A DNA stretch of 64,000 nucleotides from Spisula solida (GCA_947247005.1 OX365956.1:8762089-8826088), one strand, 5' to 3'; positions 22,868-34,586 are shown, numbered from the stretch's first letter. Numbers and translations: made by a program. The notes: generated by a model not told the origin, from the letters alone.

Positions 22868-23427
22868 ATGGGGAGGGCTATTTCCTAAATGTTTGGACAC
22901 AAAAAAGGCAGTCATTTTTTTGCCCACTTCGGAAGGAAATTTTACCATTTTCAGTGCATAAACGATGCTACAAACTGTTATGAGGCACATGATTACTCTG
23001 AGATAACGAAGTAAGTCGAGCGGGAATCGTTCATATGCGCGAAATATCAACCAATCTTAAGAAAATCTAATGAAAAAGACACAAGTTTCGGTTATTTCCC
23101 ATCGCAAAGTTTGCAATACAATTAATTAAAGTCCGTTTCGGGTATTTATGGGGAGGGCTATTTCCTAAATGTTTGGACACAAAAAAGGCAGCCATTTTTT
23201 TGCCCACTTTGGAAGGAAATTTTAACATTTTCTGTGCATAAACGATGCTACCAACTGTTATGAGACACATGATTACTCTGAGATAACGAAGTAAGTCGAG
23301 CGGGAATCGTTCATATGCGCGAAATATTAACCAATCTTAAGAAAATCTAATGAAAAAGACACAAGTTTCGGTTATTTCCCATCGCAAAGTTTGCAATACA
23401 ATTAATTAAAGTCCGTTTTGGGTATTT
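22868..23427 (+). repeat. Tandem duplication, two 280-bp copies
   Basis: The 280 bp starting ATGGGGAGGGCTATTTCC at 22,868 is repeated immediately from 23,148 with only a few substitutions (for example CACTTCGG versus CACTTTGG, and GTCATT versus GCCATT). High identity points to a recent local duplication. Open frames on the - strand in each copy are duplicates of one another and do not resemble known proteins. Confidence 0.85.
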
Positions 23428-23548
23428 ACGTATCTAGACCGGACGGTGATAATCCACATCGTAGTTGTAGGTTATTGTAAAAAAAGTAAAACAAATGCAT
23501 TTTCGTAATTCCTCGCCGAGATGTAATTAAAAAGTCCCTCCAAAATCA

Positions 23549-24620
23549 GGGGCGGATCCAGGATTTGGCGTTAGGGGGGGCGTACGTTCATGTATTGATA
23601 CCCCCCTCCCCTCAAGAAAATGTGCGAGCGAAGCGAGCTAGAAAAAATGTATCTCTGAGAAGCATTCCACACAATTTCGTTCTTTATCTTATAATATTCA
23701 TTGATAAAATGTATTGTGAGAACAAGGCGAGTAAGAATATATGCATTAATTATTTGAACAGCATATCCCTCAAACTCATTCCCTACTTGAAAAATTAACT
23801 TATAGTGGTTGTGCGAGCGTAGCGAGCAAGAAAAAATGCAATTATCTATTTCAGCTTCATACACCACATTCTTATTACTTGGTAATATTCACTGACGCAG
23901 TAATTGTCAGAATTAGAAAAAAAATCAGTGTTTGTCTGAGCAGCATACCCAAACAACTCAATGGTAAATCAAAAGCTTTCATTGAATTTACGTAGTTCTT
24001 CATCGAGCGAAGCGAGCTAGAAAAATCGTTGTTTATTTGAACAGCATAGTCAGGACTAACGATAATCGACTTGATAATATTCACTGATATATAGCTGCTG
24101 TGAATTCGCCACGAAAAAGGCAATGCCTATCTGAGCAGCATACCCTGCAAACTCCAGGGCTTCAGTTTTGTTTAAGTGGAAATGTGAAGTACTTGGGATT
24201 CAGCGACTAGGGAGTCCACGGGCCAGTGGCTTTCTACCTCGTGACTTTTTAAATAGAACCACGTCAGCTGCATTCTGAGGTATCTTATTTTTAATGAAAA
24301 GGACAGGTTTATTAGAAAATAAAGCCAACTCTATTAATATTTTATGACTTGTCGGACATTTTTAATGTGCAACAATCTCGGCATTTCTGTAGCCGATGTT
24401 TGGCACCATGCTACCAATCAGTCCGATATCTTGTTTTTGCATACAGCATTCAGTTCACTTTAAAATCCATAAATTGATTATTGTTTAATTTACGCGAGCG
24501 AAGCGAGCGAAAAAAATTGCATATCAATATTGTTCTTACATCCAAAATGTGAGAAATTACCTAGGCTCCGGCGATTTTAGGGGGGGCGTACGCCGGGTCC
24601 GCCCCCCCTTGGATCCGCCT
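23549..24620. mobile_element. MITE with GGCGGATCCA ends and GCGAAGCGAGC repeats
   Basis: The left end reads GGGGCGGATCCAGGAT...GGGGGGGCGTACG. The right end is its approximate inverse, GGGGGGGCGTACGCC...CTTGGATCCGCC. The interior carries at least four copies of GAGCGAAGCGAGC (near 23,625, 23,815, 24,004 and 24,495), each followed by A-rich sequence, and two or more diverged subunits with CAGCATA. GC-rich ends with a GCGAAGCGAGC interior recur in many aquatic invertebrate genomes (general knowledge). No transposase. Confidence 0.7.
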
Positions 24621-25433
24621 ATGAAAATCGTCAAAAAATATTCGCGGGATGAAGGTCGCGAAAACTAATTACATGTTGTTGTTGTCGTTATTGGATACAA
24701 TAAAACCCGTAATTTTCCGTCTAAATCTCTTTTATGTTGTGACGATTTGCAGGGTTTATTTAACGAAAAAAGGTGATTAAGATTAAAGATGTTTGATATT
24801 TAATCGTAATATGATTAATTGAAATGAAAATAGCCTTTTCTTTTGAACAAAAGTTCTATCTGGTATGCTCATGCAACCCATTAAAAAAAGATAAAATATC
24901 AAATAAGGCCTAGAAATCAGTTGTTATCTGTGTTTATATCTAATTATTCATTTATAAATTAGTTACCCCTGAATTAAGTAGACCTAGAATTAAACAAATT
25001 GAAAAACGTGTATTGTTCGTGTTCATTCGGACTGACAAACGATAGCAGGTTTGTATCGTCTTTCGTTACTTTGTACCCACTATTTCGTATCAAACCGCTA
25101 TCGCGCGCTTTCTTGTGCAACGAACCGCTTCGATAGGTTGCATAGACGTAGGAAAGCGCTCGGTAGCGCCTTTTGGAAACGGCTTGCTCCAGATTCGTAA
25201 CTTCGTAACCAAAAAATTTTTTGTGAAGTTATGCATCACCAAAAAAATCCAGTACTAGATGAGCATGTTACAAATAATGTAGGACAACTGACATAGTCCG
25301 TTACATATGCTGTGCATTAGTTCATATTATGATTTATCTACTAAAAATGTATAACTGAAACAAATCATCATTATATCCCTCATCTTGATCATTTACTCTC
25401 AGAGAGGTATGCACCTGGAAATTATAACAGTAA
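24621..25433. other. No feature seen
   Basis: AT-rich sequence with no supported gene or repeat. Confidence 0.35.
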
Positions 25434-25621
25434 TTTAAAGTACAATACAACCTTTCCAGAGTGACCCTCTGTAGAGCAATACACTCTCAACAACAACACC
25501 TTCAAAATTTCTTTAAGCTGATATTTAATATAAAATTGACCTCTATAGAGCAACAACCTCTTAACAACAGTCAATATTTCAGCTCCCAACGGGTGTTGCT
25601 CTACAGAGGTTGTACTTTAAA
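25434..25621. mobile_element. Short MITE, 188 bp
   Basis: Perfect 12-bp terminal inverted repeats TTTAAAGTACAA / TTGTACTTTAAA. Just inside, CCTCTGTAGAGCAA-like words recur three times in both orientations. The palindromic build and small size indicate a non-autonomous DNA element. Confidence 0.6.
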
Positions 25622-27060
25622 ATGGATACAAGTTTGTTGTAGTAAACAGATGAAGACCACAGCCCCCTATTGAAAAAGTGGACACTTAAAACAATAACTT
25701 GTAGATCAAAGGGGTCAGTAATTTTCTGTAAAATGCTGTAAAATACATGAAACAATGACTGTACATGAAGTTTTAGAAATACAGCAGAATAATTATCTTA
25801 CATTATATTTATAACATTCATCATTTACATTTTACTTACCCGGCTATCTGTTTTATGGTATTGCAACTGTTGCCTTCCAGCGTTTTGGAATTCATGAAGT
25901 TCTTTTAAACCAGGTTCTACTGAAGTAGATCAAGATATTGTTTTTTATGTAATATTATACTCACAGGTTTTGGAAATTAAGATCATCAACCTATATTTCA
26001 GGGATTATGAATAATATGTGTAACAAATTACTGCTTAAAAATTCATTAATGCATGAATACTTTAATTTCTATAATAATTTTCAATATGTCATCAATTTAT
26101 ATATATTTCCAGTATATTGAGGCTTCAGCATCATAATTATATAATACATTGTATCTTAATTAAGTTGTATTTCAATACATGTGTTGAACTTATAATAATA
26201 ATTTATGCTACATACCAGTGAGTTTATCCATAGATCCCAAAAATGATTCTGGAAATCAACTTCAAACAAGAATGAGTCGCAACATTACAATATAAAATAA
26301 TAAAGTATATGTTTTAAAACTTAAATATAGCTTCCCGTGTTATTTTCAATAAAATATGCATAAAATGCACCCTGGTTGCTATGAGAAGCTAATATACAGT
26401 AACATGTACTTGTATAATGAACACCATATGGGCAGTAGTAAAGCCAGACACAGGGGAATACTCAAACTAGCCAATCACAGAAAACTGAGATACTGATAAG
26501 AGGCATTATTGGTCAAGGTGCTAATTTGTGTAATAAGAAACAGTATAAGTTTATTGTGTTATATATGTTAATCTCATACCATATCTTAGTGGCCTAATGT
26601 ATTTGTTGAACCATGGAGTTAGTATGTTACAAGTACAACATGATTATTTTTATCTTCATAACTTATAATTTATTTATCTGTATCCATTATAAGCTCATTT
26701 AAATATATTACACTTTTTGTAATATTATTATCTCTGAGAATACTTCATTACAATGCAACATAAGAACAAAAACATTAACACAAACCCCTCAATATTAAAT
26801 ATTACAATGTATAAGGTGGCCTTAATAATGAGATGGTCTTTATTTAAGATTGTACTGTATTTTGGGGGAAAGTTGTACTTAGACTGGAACAAAGTCAGAA
26901 TTAGAATGACCTATATACTCAGTAGAGTCTCAATCTACAAATTCAATTCATATATGCATAAATTTTAAAATAGGAATACATTGTAATTAATACTAGGCTA
27001 AGTATATGTCATCAAAACTTACACTTGTAAGTCATTTTTGCTAATTATCAGTCTGCAAAC
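25622..27060. other. No feature seen
   Basis: AT-rich, with only short frames such as 26,753-26,968. Nothing resembling a gene, RNA or delimited repeat. Confidence 0.35.
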
Positions 27061-28019
27061 TAAATTTGAAAGAAATTTTGAATGTCCTCCACATGTGGAA
27101 AAGTGAAGAAGGTTCAATATTATAGGAGCAATAATAACCAAATGAGGTAGAATGATTTTACAGTCTAAAATGTTAAGCGAGTCGAAAGCGGGGGCAAAAT
27201 TTAAGGCGGAATTATTTTTCGGGTTTAATTATTTAAGTCCTTTTCTGCGGTCGACTGAGACAGTGGTAGTGCATTGTCATTCGGTTTCATCCCTGCCTAA
27301 TTGGCAAATAATCTCAGGCTTCCAGGCATGGGACAGAAAATTTGTTTGATATGATTTGTGTGAAAGAAATCCAGGTGCGCTAGCGCTATCCTAGCACTTT
27401 TCGAATTGTCTCCTGGGTTCTTTAACGTTTCTGGTGTATATCCGGGTTTGGACTTAGGTAACGACACTTTAAAAATTACTGGTCATATCCATCGATGAAA
27501 ACTTGAAAGAAATGTTGAATGTATACTCCACATGTGGAAAAGTGAAGAAGGTTCAATATTTTAGGAGTACAGTGTATATTATAATAATATCCAAATGAGG
27601 TGGACTGATTTTACAGTCTAAATAGTTAAGCGAGTTGAAAGCGGGGGCAAAATGTTTAAGGCGTAATATGAGGCGGAATTATTTTTCGCGTTTAATTATT
27701 TAAGTCGATCCTTTTTTGCAGTCGTCTGAGACAGTGGTAGTGCGTTGTCATTCGGTTTCATCCCTGCCTAATTGGCCACTAATCTCGTGCTTCCAGGCAT
27801 GAGACAGAAAGTTTGTTTGATATGATGTGTGTGATAGGAATCCAGGTGCGCTAGCGCTATCCTAGCACTTTTCGAATGGACTCCTTGGTTCTTTAACGTT
27901 TCCGGTTGTATATCGGGGTTCGAAATTAGGTTACTGGTCATATCCATCAATGAAAATTTGACTCTAAGAAATGTGCGATAGGAATTCAGATGCGCTAGTG
28001 CTACCCTAAGCACTTTTCG
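27061..28019 (-). repeat. Tandem duplication (about 440 bp) of SINE-family-2 body sequence
   Basis: CCACATGTGGAAAAGTGAAGAAGG at 27,089 recurs at 27,529, and the following 340 bp match closely. On the - strand each copy ends with GTTAAAGAACCCAGGAG and GGATAGCGCTAGCGCACCTGG. A third, partial copy (27,930-28,025) retains only the GATGCGCTAGTGCTACCCTAAGCACTTTTCGAA portion. Together with the tRNA-like head at 28,020-28,135 this looks like a SINE body that has been locally multiplied. Confidence 0.65.
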
Positions 28020-28140
28020 AATACTAGACTTTTTAAAATGTTTTCAGTGTATAACACCGATACATGATGAGATTTGAACCAGGGGCATCCGGACTGGTAT
28101 TCGAGAGCGCTAACCATTTCGCCACCATGCCACCCAAAGT
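28020..28140 (-). mobile_element. tRNA-headed SINE, family 2, copy 2 (head)
   Basis: The - strand reads GGTGGCATGGTGGCGAAATG (A box region), a loop containing CTCGAATACC, then GGTTCAAATCTCATC (B box) and ATCGGTGTTATACACTG. Its head matches that at 17,841-17,992 in order and spacing. Promoter boxes are intact, but stem pairing is incomplete. Confidence 0.6.
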
Positions 28141-28540
28141 ACTCCTTTCAAATCGCATTTATGGCTTGTTTGAAATGCAGGAAGTTTCTGGTGAATATCT
28201 GGCAAATATATTTAACCGTTTAAAGTTTTCGGCAAACTTCTAGCGACAATCTATATATTAAAAGTTTCTGGCAAACTTACAGCAAACAAATATTATCCAC
28301 TAAAGTTTTTGGTAAACCTTTGGAGATCCTTACTTAGATATGAAGTTTCTGGTAAACTTCCGGTGAACAGTCAACAGTTCTGGCGAATTTGCCGTAACAT
28401 CACCAAAAGTTTGCCAGAAGTTCACCACTACCGGCGAAGTCCTGCGAACACTGACTATGAGTTTTTGGCGAACGAATCAGTTCGCGGCAACTTTGCCGCA
28501 AAGTTGTGGCATATTTACCGCAAACTTTCTATTTCCGTAA
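28141..28540. repeat. AAGTTTCTGGCAAACTT palindromic repeat cluster
   Basis: About ten variants of AAGTTTCTGGCAAACTT, AGTTTGCCAGAAGTT and GCGGCAAACTTT follow each other at irregular 20-45 bp spacing. The word is an imperfect palindrome and resembles that in the repeat around the LINE (19,385-19,622). The frame that stays open through the array on the + strand (28,309-28,668) is a product of the repeats, not a recognised protein. Confidence 0.6.
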
Positions 28541-28820
28541 GGATTCAAATACTAATAGTTGTGAAAAACACAAACAAATTGGTGGTTGTCTTGTTATATT
28601 TGCCGTTCTTTTATATAATAGTCATACTCATGTATGGATACTTGAAAACTAGTATAACATGTATTTAAATGTATATATTTAATTTTTGTACACATAAATT
28701 GAATAACAATATTATAAAACATGGTCCGCTCTGTCCCAACACAAGGTCCGCTTCGATCCAATTAATGGTCCGCTCTGTCCTGAAACATGGTCCGCTTTGT
28801 CCGGTCCGCTCTGTCCCGCA
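28541..28820 (+). repeat. Dispersed repeat A, copy 2, with GGTCCGCTCTGTCC minisatellite
   Basis: The array at 28,720-28,817 carries five units and matches the array at 722-821, including the unusual CTTCGATCC variant as the second unit. Upstream sequence from ATAGTTGTGAAAAA onward is also shared. Both copies are on the + strand. Confidence 0.75.
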
Positions 28821-29215
28821 TTTGGAGCCGATTACCGTTAGCGAAAATAGAGAAAATAAAAACGCGTCAACTTTACTCCATCGATTTTTAAAACCTTTAT
28901 ATTTACGAAAACTAGACTACACAGCCTTTTAAATAATGTAACTTTCAATATATGTTCAATAATAAAAAAATATAGATGCCATGTTTTCTGAACGGGAATT
29001 TCACGGACGAGAAAAGGTAAAAGTAACAAACCGATTTCAATACTTACCAATTAGCGTTGTAATCGATCAACTTTATTATTGTTTGAAGTTTTACAAACAA
29101 GACAAGCTAAGCTTTCCATCAATGTTATCGCTGTTAAAAAAAATGTTCAAAAGTTAAATTTATCCCGAACCTAAATATCCCGCGCAAAAGAATGAATTTC
29201 CTTTACGTTTGACTC
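28821..29215. other. No feature seen
   Basis: AT-rich flank of the foldback-like element. Nothing supported. Confidence 0.35.
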
Positions 29216-29869
29216 GTCCATGGGCCAGTCGGGTGAATTCTCGGATACTATATTTTTCTGAAAGCCTATGATCAGTAGAGTATTTTTCCAAAGTTTGCAC
29301 TTTGGCCGTTGGGACGTTAAGAGATTTTGGGATAAAACGTTAACATTATTAACGAAAGTGTGAATTTCCTGAATTGGTTAATTACTATCACATTTAGTTC
29401 AGTTATTTTGCAATTAAACACTTTCATGGGTTGATATTAACTCATAGTTTAAGTCTGCAGAATTTTAAAAAATACATGAAAAAGTGCAAATTTTGAGAAT
29501 CGGTACACTTTCATGGCAGAATACCGTGTCATTGATCTTCTTTGGTAATTATGAAAGGCTTTGACCTACCAATACTTTTCCCAATGTCTGCACTTCAGAC
29601 ATTCGGCCGATCAGCAGAAAAAGCGAACATAAGATTACCCACCCCCCTGTTTTTAAATAGTGTACAAATGTATTCACTTAACTATGCTATAACACATTGT
29701 GCCTAACTGTATTTTAATTGCAATTTATTTCCATTTTTCACTTTGTTTGCAATATATGTTATAGTTAGCATCAGTAATATATGTATGTATTGTGTTTAAT
29801 TATATTTGTTTTACAAGAGTGTGTGGGGTAAATATGCATTCATTTTTCTTCAAATGTTATTATACAACT

Positions 29870-31348
29870 ATTCCTTGTGACACAATGGTTGTTCTTCATG
29901 GTTGTGTCAGTAATGGCTGTTTTGGGTGGTTGTGAGTATCCAAGAGGACCAGTAATCAATGTACCTTGTAGTTGCCAGTACACATAGTGCAATAAATGAG
30001 ATACCCCATGATAGTGCACATCCTATAGGACCATGAATGTGTGTATCTAGTGATTGTGAGTATCCAGTAGTACTGTCTGCTCATGGTGTGTGTGTGCGTA
30101 CCCTACAGCACCAGAAATACCTGTACCTTGTGGTATTGGGTACCCTCTAATGGATGCAACTAGTGGTAATGAACACCAAATACAACCAAGTATGCATCAA
30201 CACGGTGGTTGTGGGTACCCATTAGGACTAGGAATGGATGTACCTAATGGTTATGTGTATCTAATAAGACTAGGAGTTTATGTGCAAGGTGGTCGTGAAT
30301 ACATACATGGAATAAGAATGATTTACCCAGGGTTTATGATTGCCTAACAAGATTTTATTTAGCTCCTAAGACAAGCTCTTAATGGTTGTCTGTAGCCAAC
30401 AAGACCAATTATATATGTACCTAGTGTATGAGAGTGCTTAATTTGACAAGGAATGGTTGTACATGAAGTACATAACAGGATCCGGAATAGTGGCTATACA
30501 TACCAAATAAGACCATGAATGTATGTACATGTACTAGTAAATGATGGTAGTGAGTACCCAATAGGACCTATAACGGTTGTGTATTGTATCTGCAAGTACT
30601 TTATCACACTACTTATGCCTGTACATGGTGGTTACGGGTACCCTCTGAGACTAGGAATGTATGTATTCAGTGGTTATGAGCTCCTAATAAAGTCAGGACT
30701 GTCTGTACATCGTGGTAATCATAACTCAATCGGACAAAAAATGACCACACCTAGTGGTTGTTAGTACCCAATCCGTCTGCAATCGTCTGTACATAGTGGT
30801 TTGGAGTATCCAATAGGACAAGGAATGCATGGGACATGATAGTTGTGGGTACCCACTAGGACTTGAAATGTATGTACCTAGTTAATATGAGTATCTAATA
30901 AGACAATGCTTCATGTACATGGGGTTAGTGATTACCCAATTTGAAAAAAATTGTCACAGCTGAGGGTTAGGTTTTCTCACTGCTCAATTATAAAGACCAG
31001 GAACGACTCTACATGGTATCAATAGGACAAGGAATGGGTGATCCCAATAGTTGTCTGTACTCAATAAGACCAATAATGTATGTAACTTGTGGTTGAGAGA
31101 TGTTTTAACATGATGATGTTCAGTATCTATCCGGAACAGGAATGTCTGTTAATCGTAGTTATTGGTACCCAATACGACCAGGAATGTATGTATATGCATG
31201 GTAGTCAGTACCCAAGGACCAACAATGGCTGTGTATAGTGGCTGTGAGGACTCGACCAAACCACTTATGCATGAACATAGTGGTTTTGAGTACACATTAG
31301 GACTACGAATGCATGCATCTAGTGGTTATGTATCCCTGGTAGGACCAG
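29870..31348 (+). repeat. Central minisatellite of element 1, left part (unit about 40-50 bp)
   Basis: Dozens of diverged units follow the pattern GGAATGTATGTAC, then (A/C)(A/T)GTGGTTGTGAGTACC, then CAATAGGACCA. Length varies, mostly about 38-52 bp. Several stretches stay open on the + strand (30,090-30,347; 30,519-30,764; 31,162-31,410) and give repeated peptides with GYxYPLxLGM, but stops recur and the frame is not kept across the array, so I treat it as non-coding. Confidence 0.8.
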
Positions 31349-31542
31349 GGGTGCGTTTCATCATCATTCCTAGGATCGACTTTGATCTTAAGTCCATATT
31401 TTCCTCCTAAGTGCGTTTCATCAAAATTCCTAAATTCGCTCTTAAGACAAATTTGCACCTATCTCTAGGAGTGGTCTAGAGCTGTCCTAGGAGGAAATTT
31501 TGTCTTAAGTGCATTGAATTGTGGGATAGAACACTAAGATCG

Positions 31543-33013
31543 CTGCTATAATGGCCGACATTTTTTACCGCTTCAAATGTTTTTTAAGCATTTTCAACTA
31601 CTAAACGAAGGTTCGAATAGTTTTGGGAAGAAGTACTACTTTGCAGTTACGAAGTTTGTCGAGTAGGAATTGTCCAAATGTACGAGATGTAAACAATTCC
31701 GACAAAAATCCAGTGAAATGTCTTCGCTGGACCGATGGCATTTTGACAAAGGTAAATCATGTTTTTCTCTTTTCCTAGACATATCTACGTTGCTTACATT
31801 AATATTTCAATGTTTATTATGTTGCTTTTATCCGTCAAAAAACTCTAGCTCACTCAGTAGCTGTCATTTTTTCAAGGGAGATCACTCCTACGTTGTCACA
31901 ATACTGACAAGACTGACATTTTTATTGATTTGACACAGAGTTAAAAATTAAAATAAGGCTTTTCACCTCATCCCCACGGAGAACTTATATTAGTTTTTAA
32001 TTTATAGATATATAGGTGTCTTGAATAAGCTTGAATAGAGAGATGAAGTCTACCTATCAAGACAAAGGATAACTGTAAACACACCCCACCCACTTGCATC
32101 ACATTCACAGTAAAGATGTTTAACCACAGGCACTGCTGCTAGAAACTAATCTAAATTGACTTTAAGTACAGAAATAGGCCTAATAAACAACACAATAACA
32201 TATTTATAGGCCTAAAGGATAGACCTGAACAAATATTTGAATAATTTTCTGTCCCATGTTTTGTTGAAATGCACCAATTAATTTGTTTATTAATTTACAT
32301 CACTCACTAAGTTGCCTTTATTATTGCAGAACCTAACCCTATCCAGAAAAGAACATAGATGGATTCACTCCAATGTTTAAGAAAACTACTCATCTAAGAG
32401 AAAAGACATGTAGATCTCCCAGGAAGACATATAATTAAAATCAGGATAAATCTGACATATAATAAAGGTATTTAAACTTATTCTAGGAGCAATTTTTAAA
32501 AGAAATGAGCTGAGACCACTGACTGTCATAAATAATATATTAAGGGTGTTGTAAGGATCCTTATGCAAAGATAGTGAGTGACATTTCAGTTTAGAGTTTA
32601 ATTATTGATCCTTGAAATAGATGTGTAGATTCATGCAATACATATTTACCCAATGTTTATATTGTAACTGTAACAGGGTGAGAAAAATATGCAACCAGAC
32701 CCGGGGGCTCTAACCGGGACCCTTCGCTTACAGGGCAAATGCTCTACCAACTGAGCTACCCGGAAATAACAAAAGTTACAAAATAAACTCTAACATGCTG
32801 TATTTAGACATTTTGGTAGTTTTTATATATATGTACTTGGTATAATTTTGGTTTTAGTTTTTGTCATATGTATAAACAATTAAGTCATATCTGACATCAT
32901 TTTGCATTTATTTTCAGGTCATGGACTGCTGAATTATCTGAAACCATTTGGGAGAAATAATACTGCAGCCAGTGGAAATATTTACTGTCACAACTTATAA
33001 TACATGTAATAAA
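31543..33013 (+). other. Possible spliced transcript inside the nested transposon
   Basis: Candidate parts on the + strand: a first exon ending at GACAAAG before GTAAATC (31,751/31,752), an acceptor TTATTGCAG at 32,321-32,329, and a terminal exon from 32,918 (after TTATTTTCAG). In one frame the terminal exon encodes HGLLNYLKPFGRNN and ends at TAA 32,998-33,000, followed by AATAAA at 33,008-33,013. No domain was recognised, and the order of exons is inference from splice-like sites only. Confidence 0.25.
32690..32766 (-). repeat. tRNA-Thr(TGT)-like sequence, probable SINE head or tRNA pseudogene
   Basis: The - strand reads GGGTAGCTCAGTTGGTAGAG (D arm and A box), an anticodon arm TTTGC-CCTGTAA-GCGAA giving TGT at the anticodon, then CCCGGTTAGAGCCCCCGGG. 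The D and anticodon arms fold well. The T arm lacks the TTC core (TTAGAGC instead) and the acceptor stem ends mismatched, so a functional tRNA is unlikely. Confidence 0.5.
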
Positions 33014-33339
33014 ATTGCTGTTACTAGTAACTAACTGTGTTTATTCCTGCTACACTGCCCAATATATAACAGTTGTATATTTAAACCTGTGTTTAAGACA
33101 ACCTGCAAGCAAATGCAACCCTGATAAAAGCAGTGGTCTCTGCAAAGACCAACAATTTTATCTTGTACCATTCCAATGATATTTAATTAAGCTGTGAAGA
33201 AAGACCATTTTTCAAAAAGCTATTTTTTGATGTTTCAATTGATGGCCTTTTCAGACATGTTTTACTATACCAAGTAGATCTAACAACTAGATCCTACAAC
33301 TTATTTAGATTTAGGATAGAGCAGTAAACAAAAATAAAA

Positions 33340-33836
33340 CAGAAAATGACACATAGATCTTGGTAGATCTATCTTGGTAGAACTATCTTGTAGATCTATC
33401 TTGTAGATGTATCTTGGTAGATCTATCTTGTAGATGTATCTTGGTAGATCTATCTTGTAGATGTATCTTGGTAGATCTATCTTGTAGATCTATCTTGGTA
33501 GATCTATCTTGTAGATGTATCTTGGTAGATGTATCTTGTAGATCTATCTTGTAGATCTATCTTGTAGATCTATCTTGGTAGATGTATCTTGTAGATCTAT
33601 CTTGGTAGATCTATCTTGTAGATCTATCTTGGTAGATCTATCTTATAGATCTATCTTGGTAGATCTATCTTGGTAGATCTATAATTGGTAGATATATCTT
33701 GTAGATGTATTTTTGGTAGGTCTATCTTGTAGATCTATCCTGGTAGGTCTATCTTGTAGATCTATTTTTGGTAGATCTATCTTGGTAGATCTATGCTGTA
33801 GATCTATCTATCTTGGTAGATCTATCTGAAAGATCT
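33340..33836 (+). repeat. AGATCTATCTTG minisatellite
   Basis: About 500 bp made of alternating units ATCTTGTAGATCT (13 bp) and ATCTTGGTAGATCT (14 bp), with TGTATC variants. More than 35 units can be counted by eye. AGATCT makes each unit boundary a palindrome. The array is well conserved in its first part and decays towards the right end. Confidence 0.9.
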
Positions 33837-34586
33837 AGATCAATTTGGTCACCCGGGAATATCAACATTACTAGTTAGGATTAGACCATGAATAATGGGT
33901 TGCTTGATCATTGGAACCTGCTTATGAATCTACAGATATGATGGAGCTCGACTGTCTCATTATACATTTAGCCCGAAATGCCAGGGGTACGAACCCCTCT
34001 TGAGCCGCACTTGAAACATAATGACGTCATACTATCATTCATATCGTGACGTCACTGGTAATGCGATTTTTTTTCATAAAAGTTTTTCACCATATTTTGT
34101 TGTAAGATGACATTTCGAATCGATTCATCATTGATCTACATCCCGAACATTGAGGTAGTCAAGCATACTTTAGAACATGCAGACCTAGAGTTTATATTAA
34201 ACCTATTTAGATCATGTACATTAGGCCCAATACGCAATAGTAAACACTGGCGCGTGGATGTCTTGTATCAGGGCCGTATACAGAGACAACAAATCACGGA
34301 GGTAATTTTTTCCAGGGTTTATTTCAGGCATAGTATTTTGGGTGATTATCTCTTCAAATGGATGCTTTTTTTCTAGAAATAATAATTAACACGTCCTTGA
34401 CAAAAAATAGCGCGAACCGGATAGAAAACGCGGAAATATACATTTATTTTGCCTCCTTTTGAAGAGTAGCACCTAAGTCAAAATGTCTCTTAGGAACGTT
34501 TGTTGAAACGCACCTAAGACGAATCCTAGGGCCATCCTAAGAGCAATCCTAGGATATGATCCTAGGAATAATGATGAAACGCACCC

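Larger units (their letters stand above)
31349..34586. mobile_element. DNA transposon with 29-bp inverted ends and CAG duplication, nested in element 1
   Basis: The ends are GGGTGCGTTTCATCATCATT... and its inverse, with one mismatch over 29 bp. They are flanked by CAG on both sides (31,346-31,348; 34,587-34,589). Removing the element and one CAG restores a normal minisatellite unit (GGACCAG then GA...TGTAGATGGTGG), which confirms the boundaries. GTGCGTTTCA(T/A)CA is repeated subterminally at 31,411 and, inverted, near 34,504. A 3-bp duplication suggests PIF/Harbinger relatives, although the usual target is TWA. No transposase domain was recognised. Inside are candidate exons, a tRNA-like sequence and a minisatellite. 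Confidence 0.8.

Noticed and set aside
28309..28668. 119-codon + strand open frame
   Set aside because: Runs through a palindromic repeat cluster into a dispersed repeat; no domain or start context.
30090..31410. Three + strand open frames with repeated GYxYP-type peptides as a gene
   Set aside because: Same minisatellite; stops interrupt the frame repeatedly and there are no splice sites that join them.
32690..32766. Functional tRNA-Thr gene
   Set aside because: T loop lacks the TTC core and the acceptor stem has mismatches at its end; more likely a SINE head or tRNA pseudogene.
33340..33836. CRISPR array
   Set aside because: Units are contiguous 13-14 bp repeats without unique spacers, in a eukaryotic genome.
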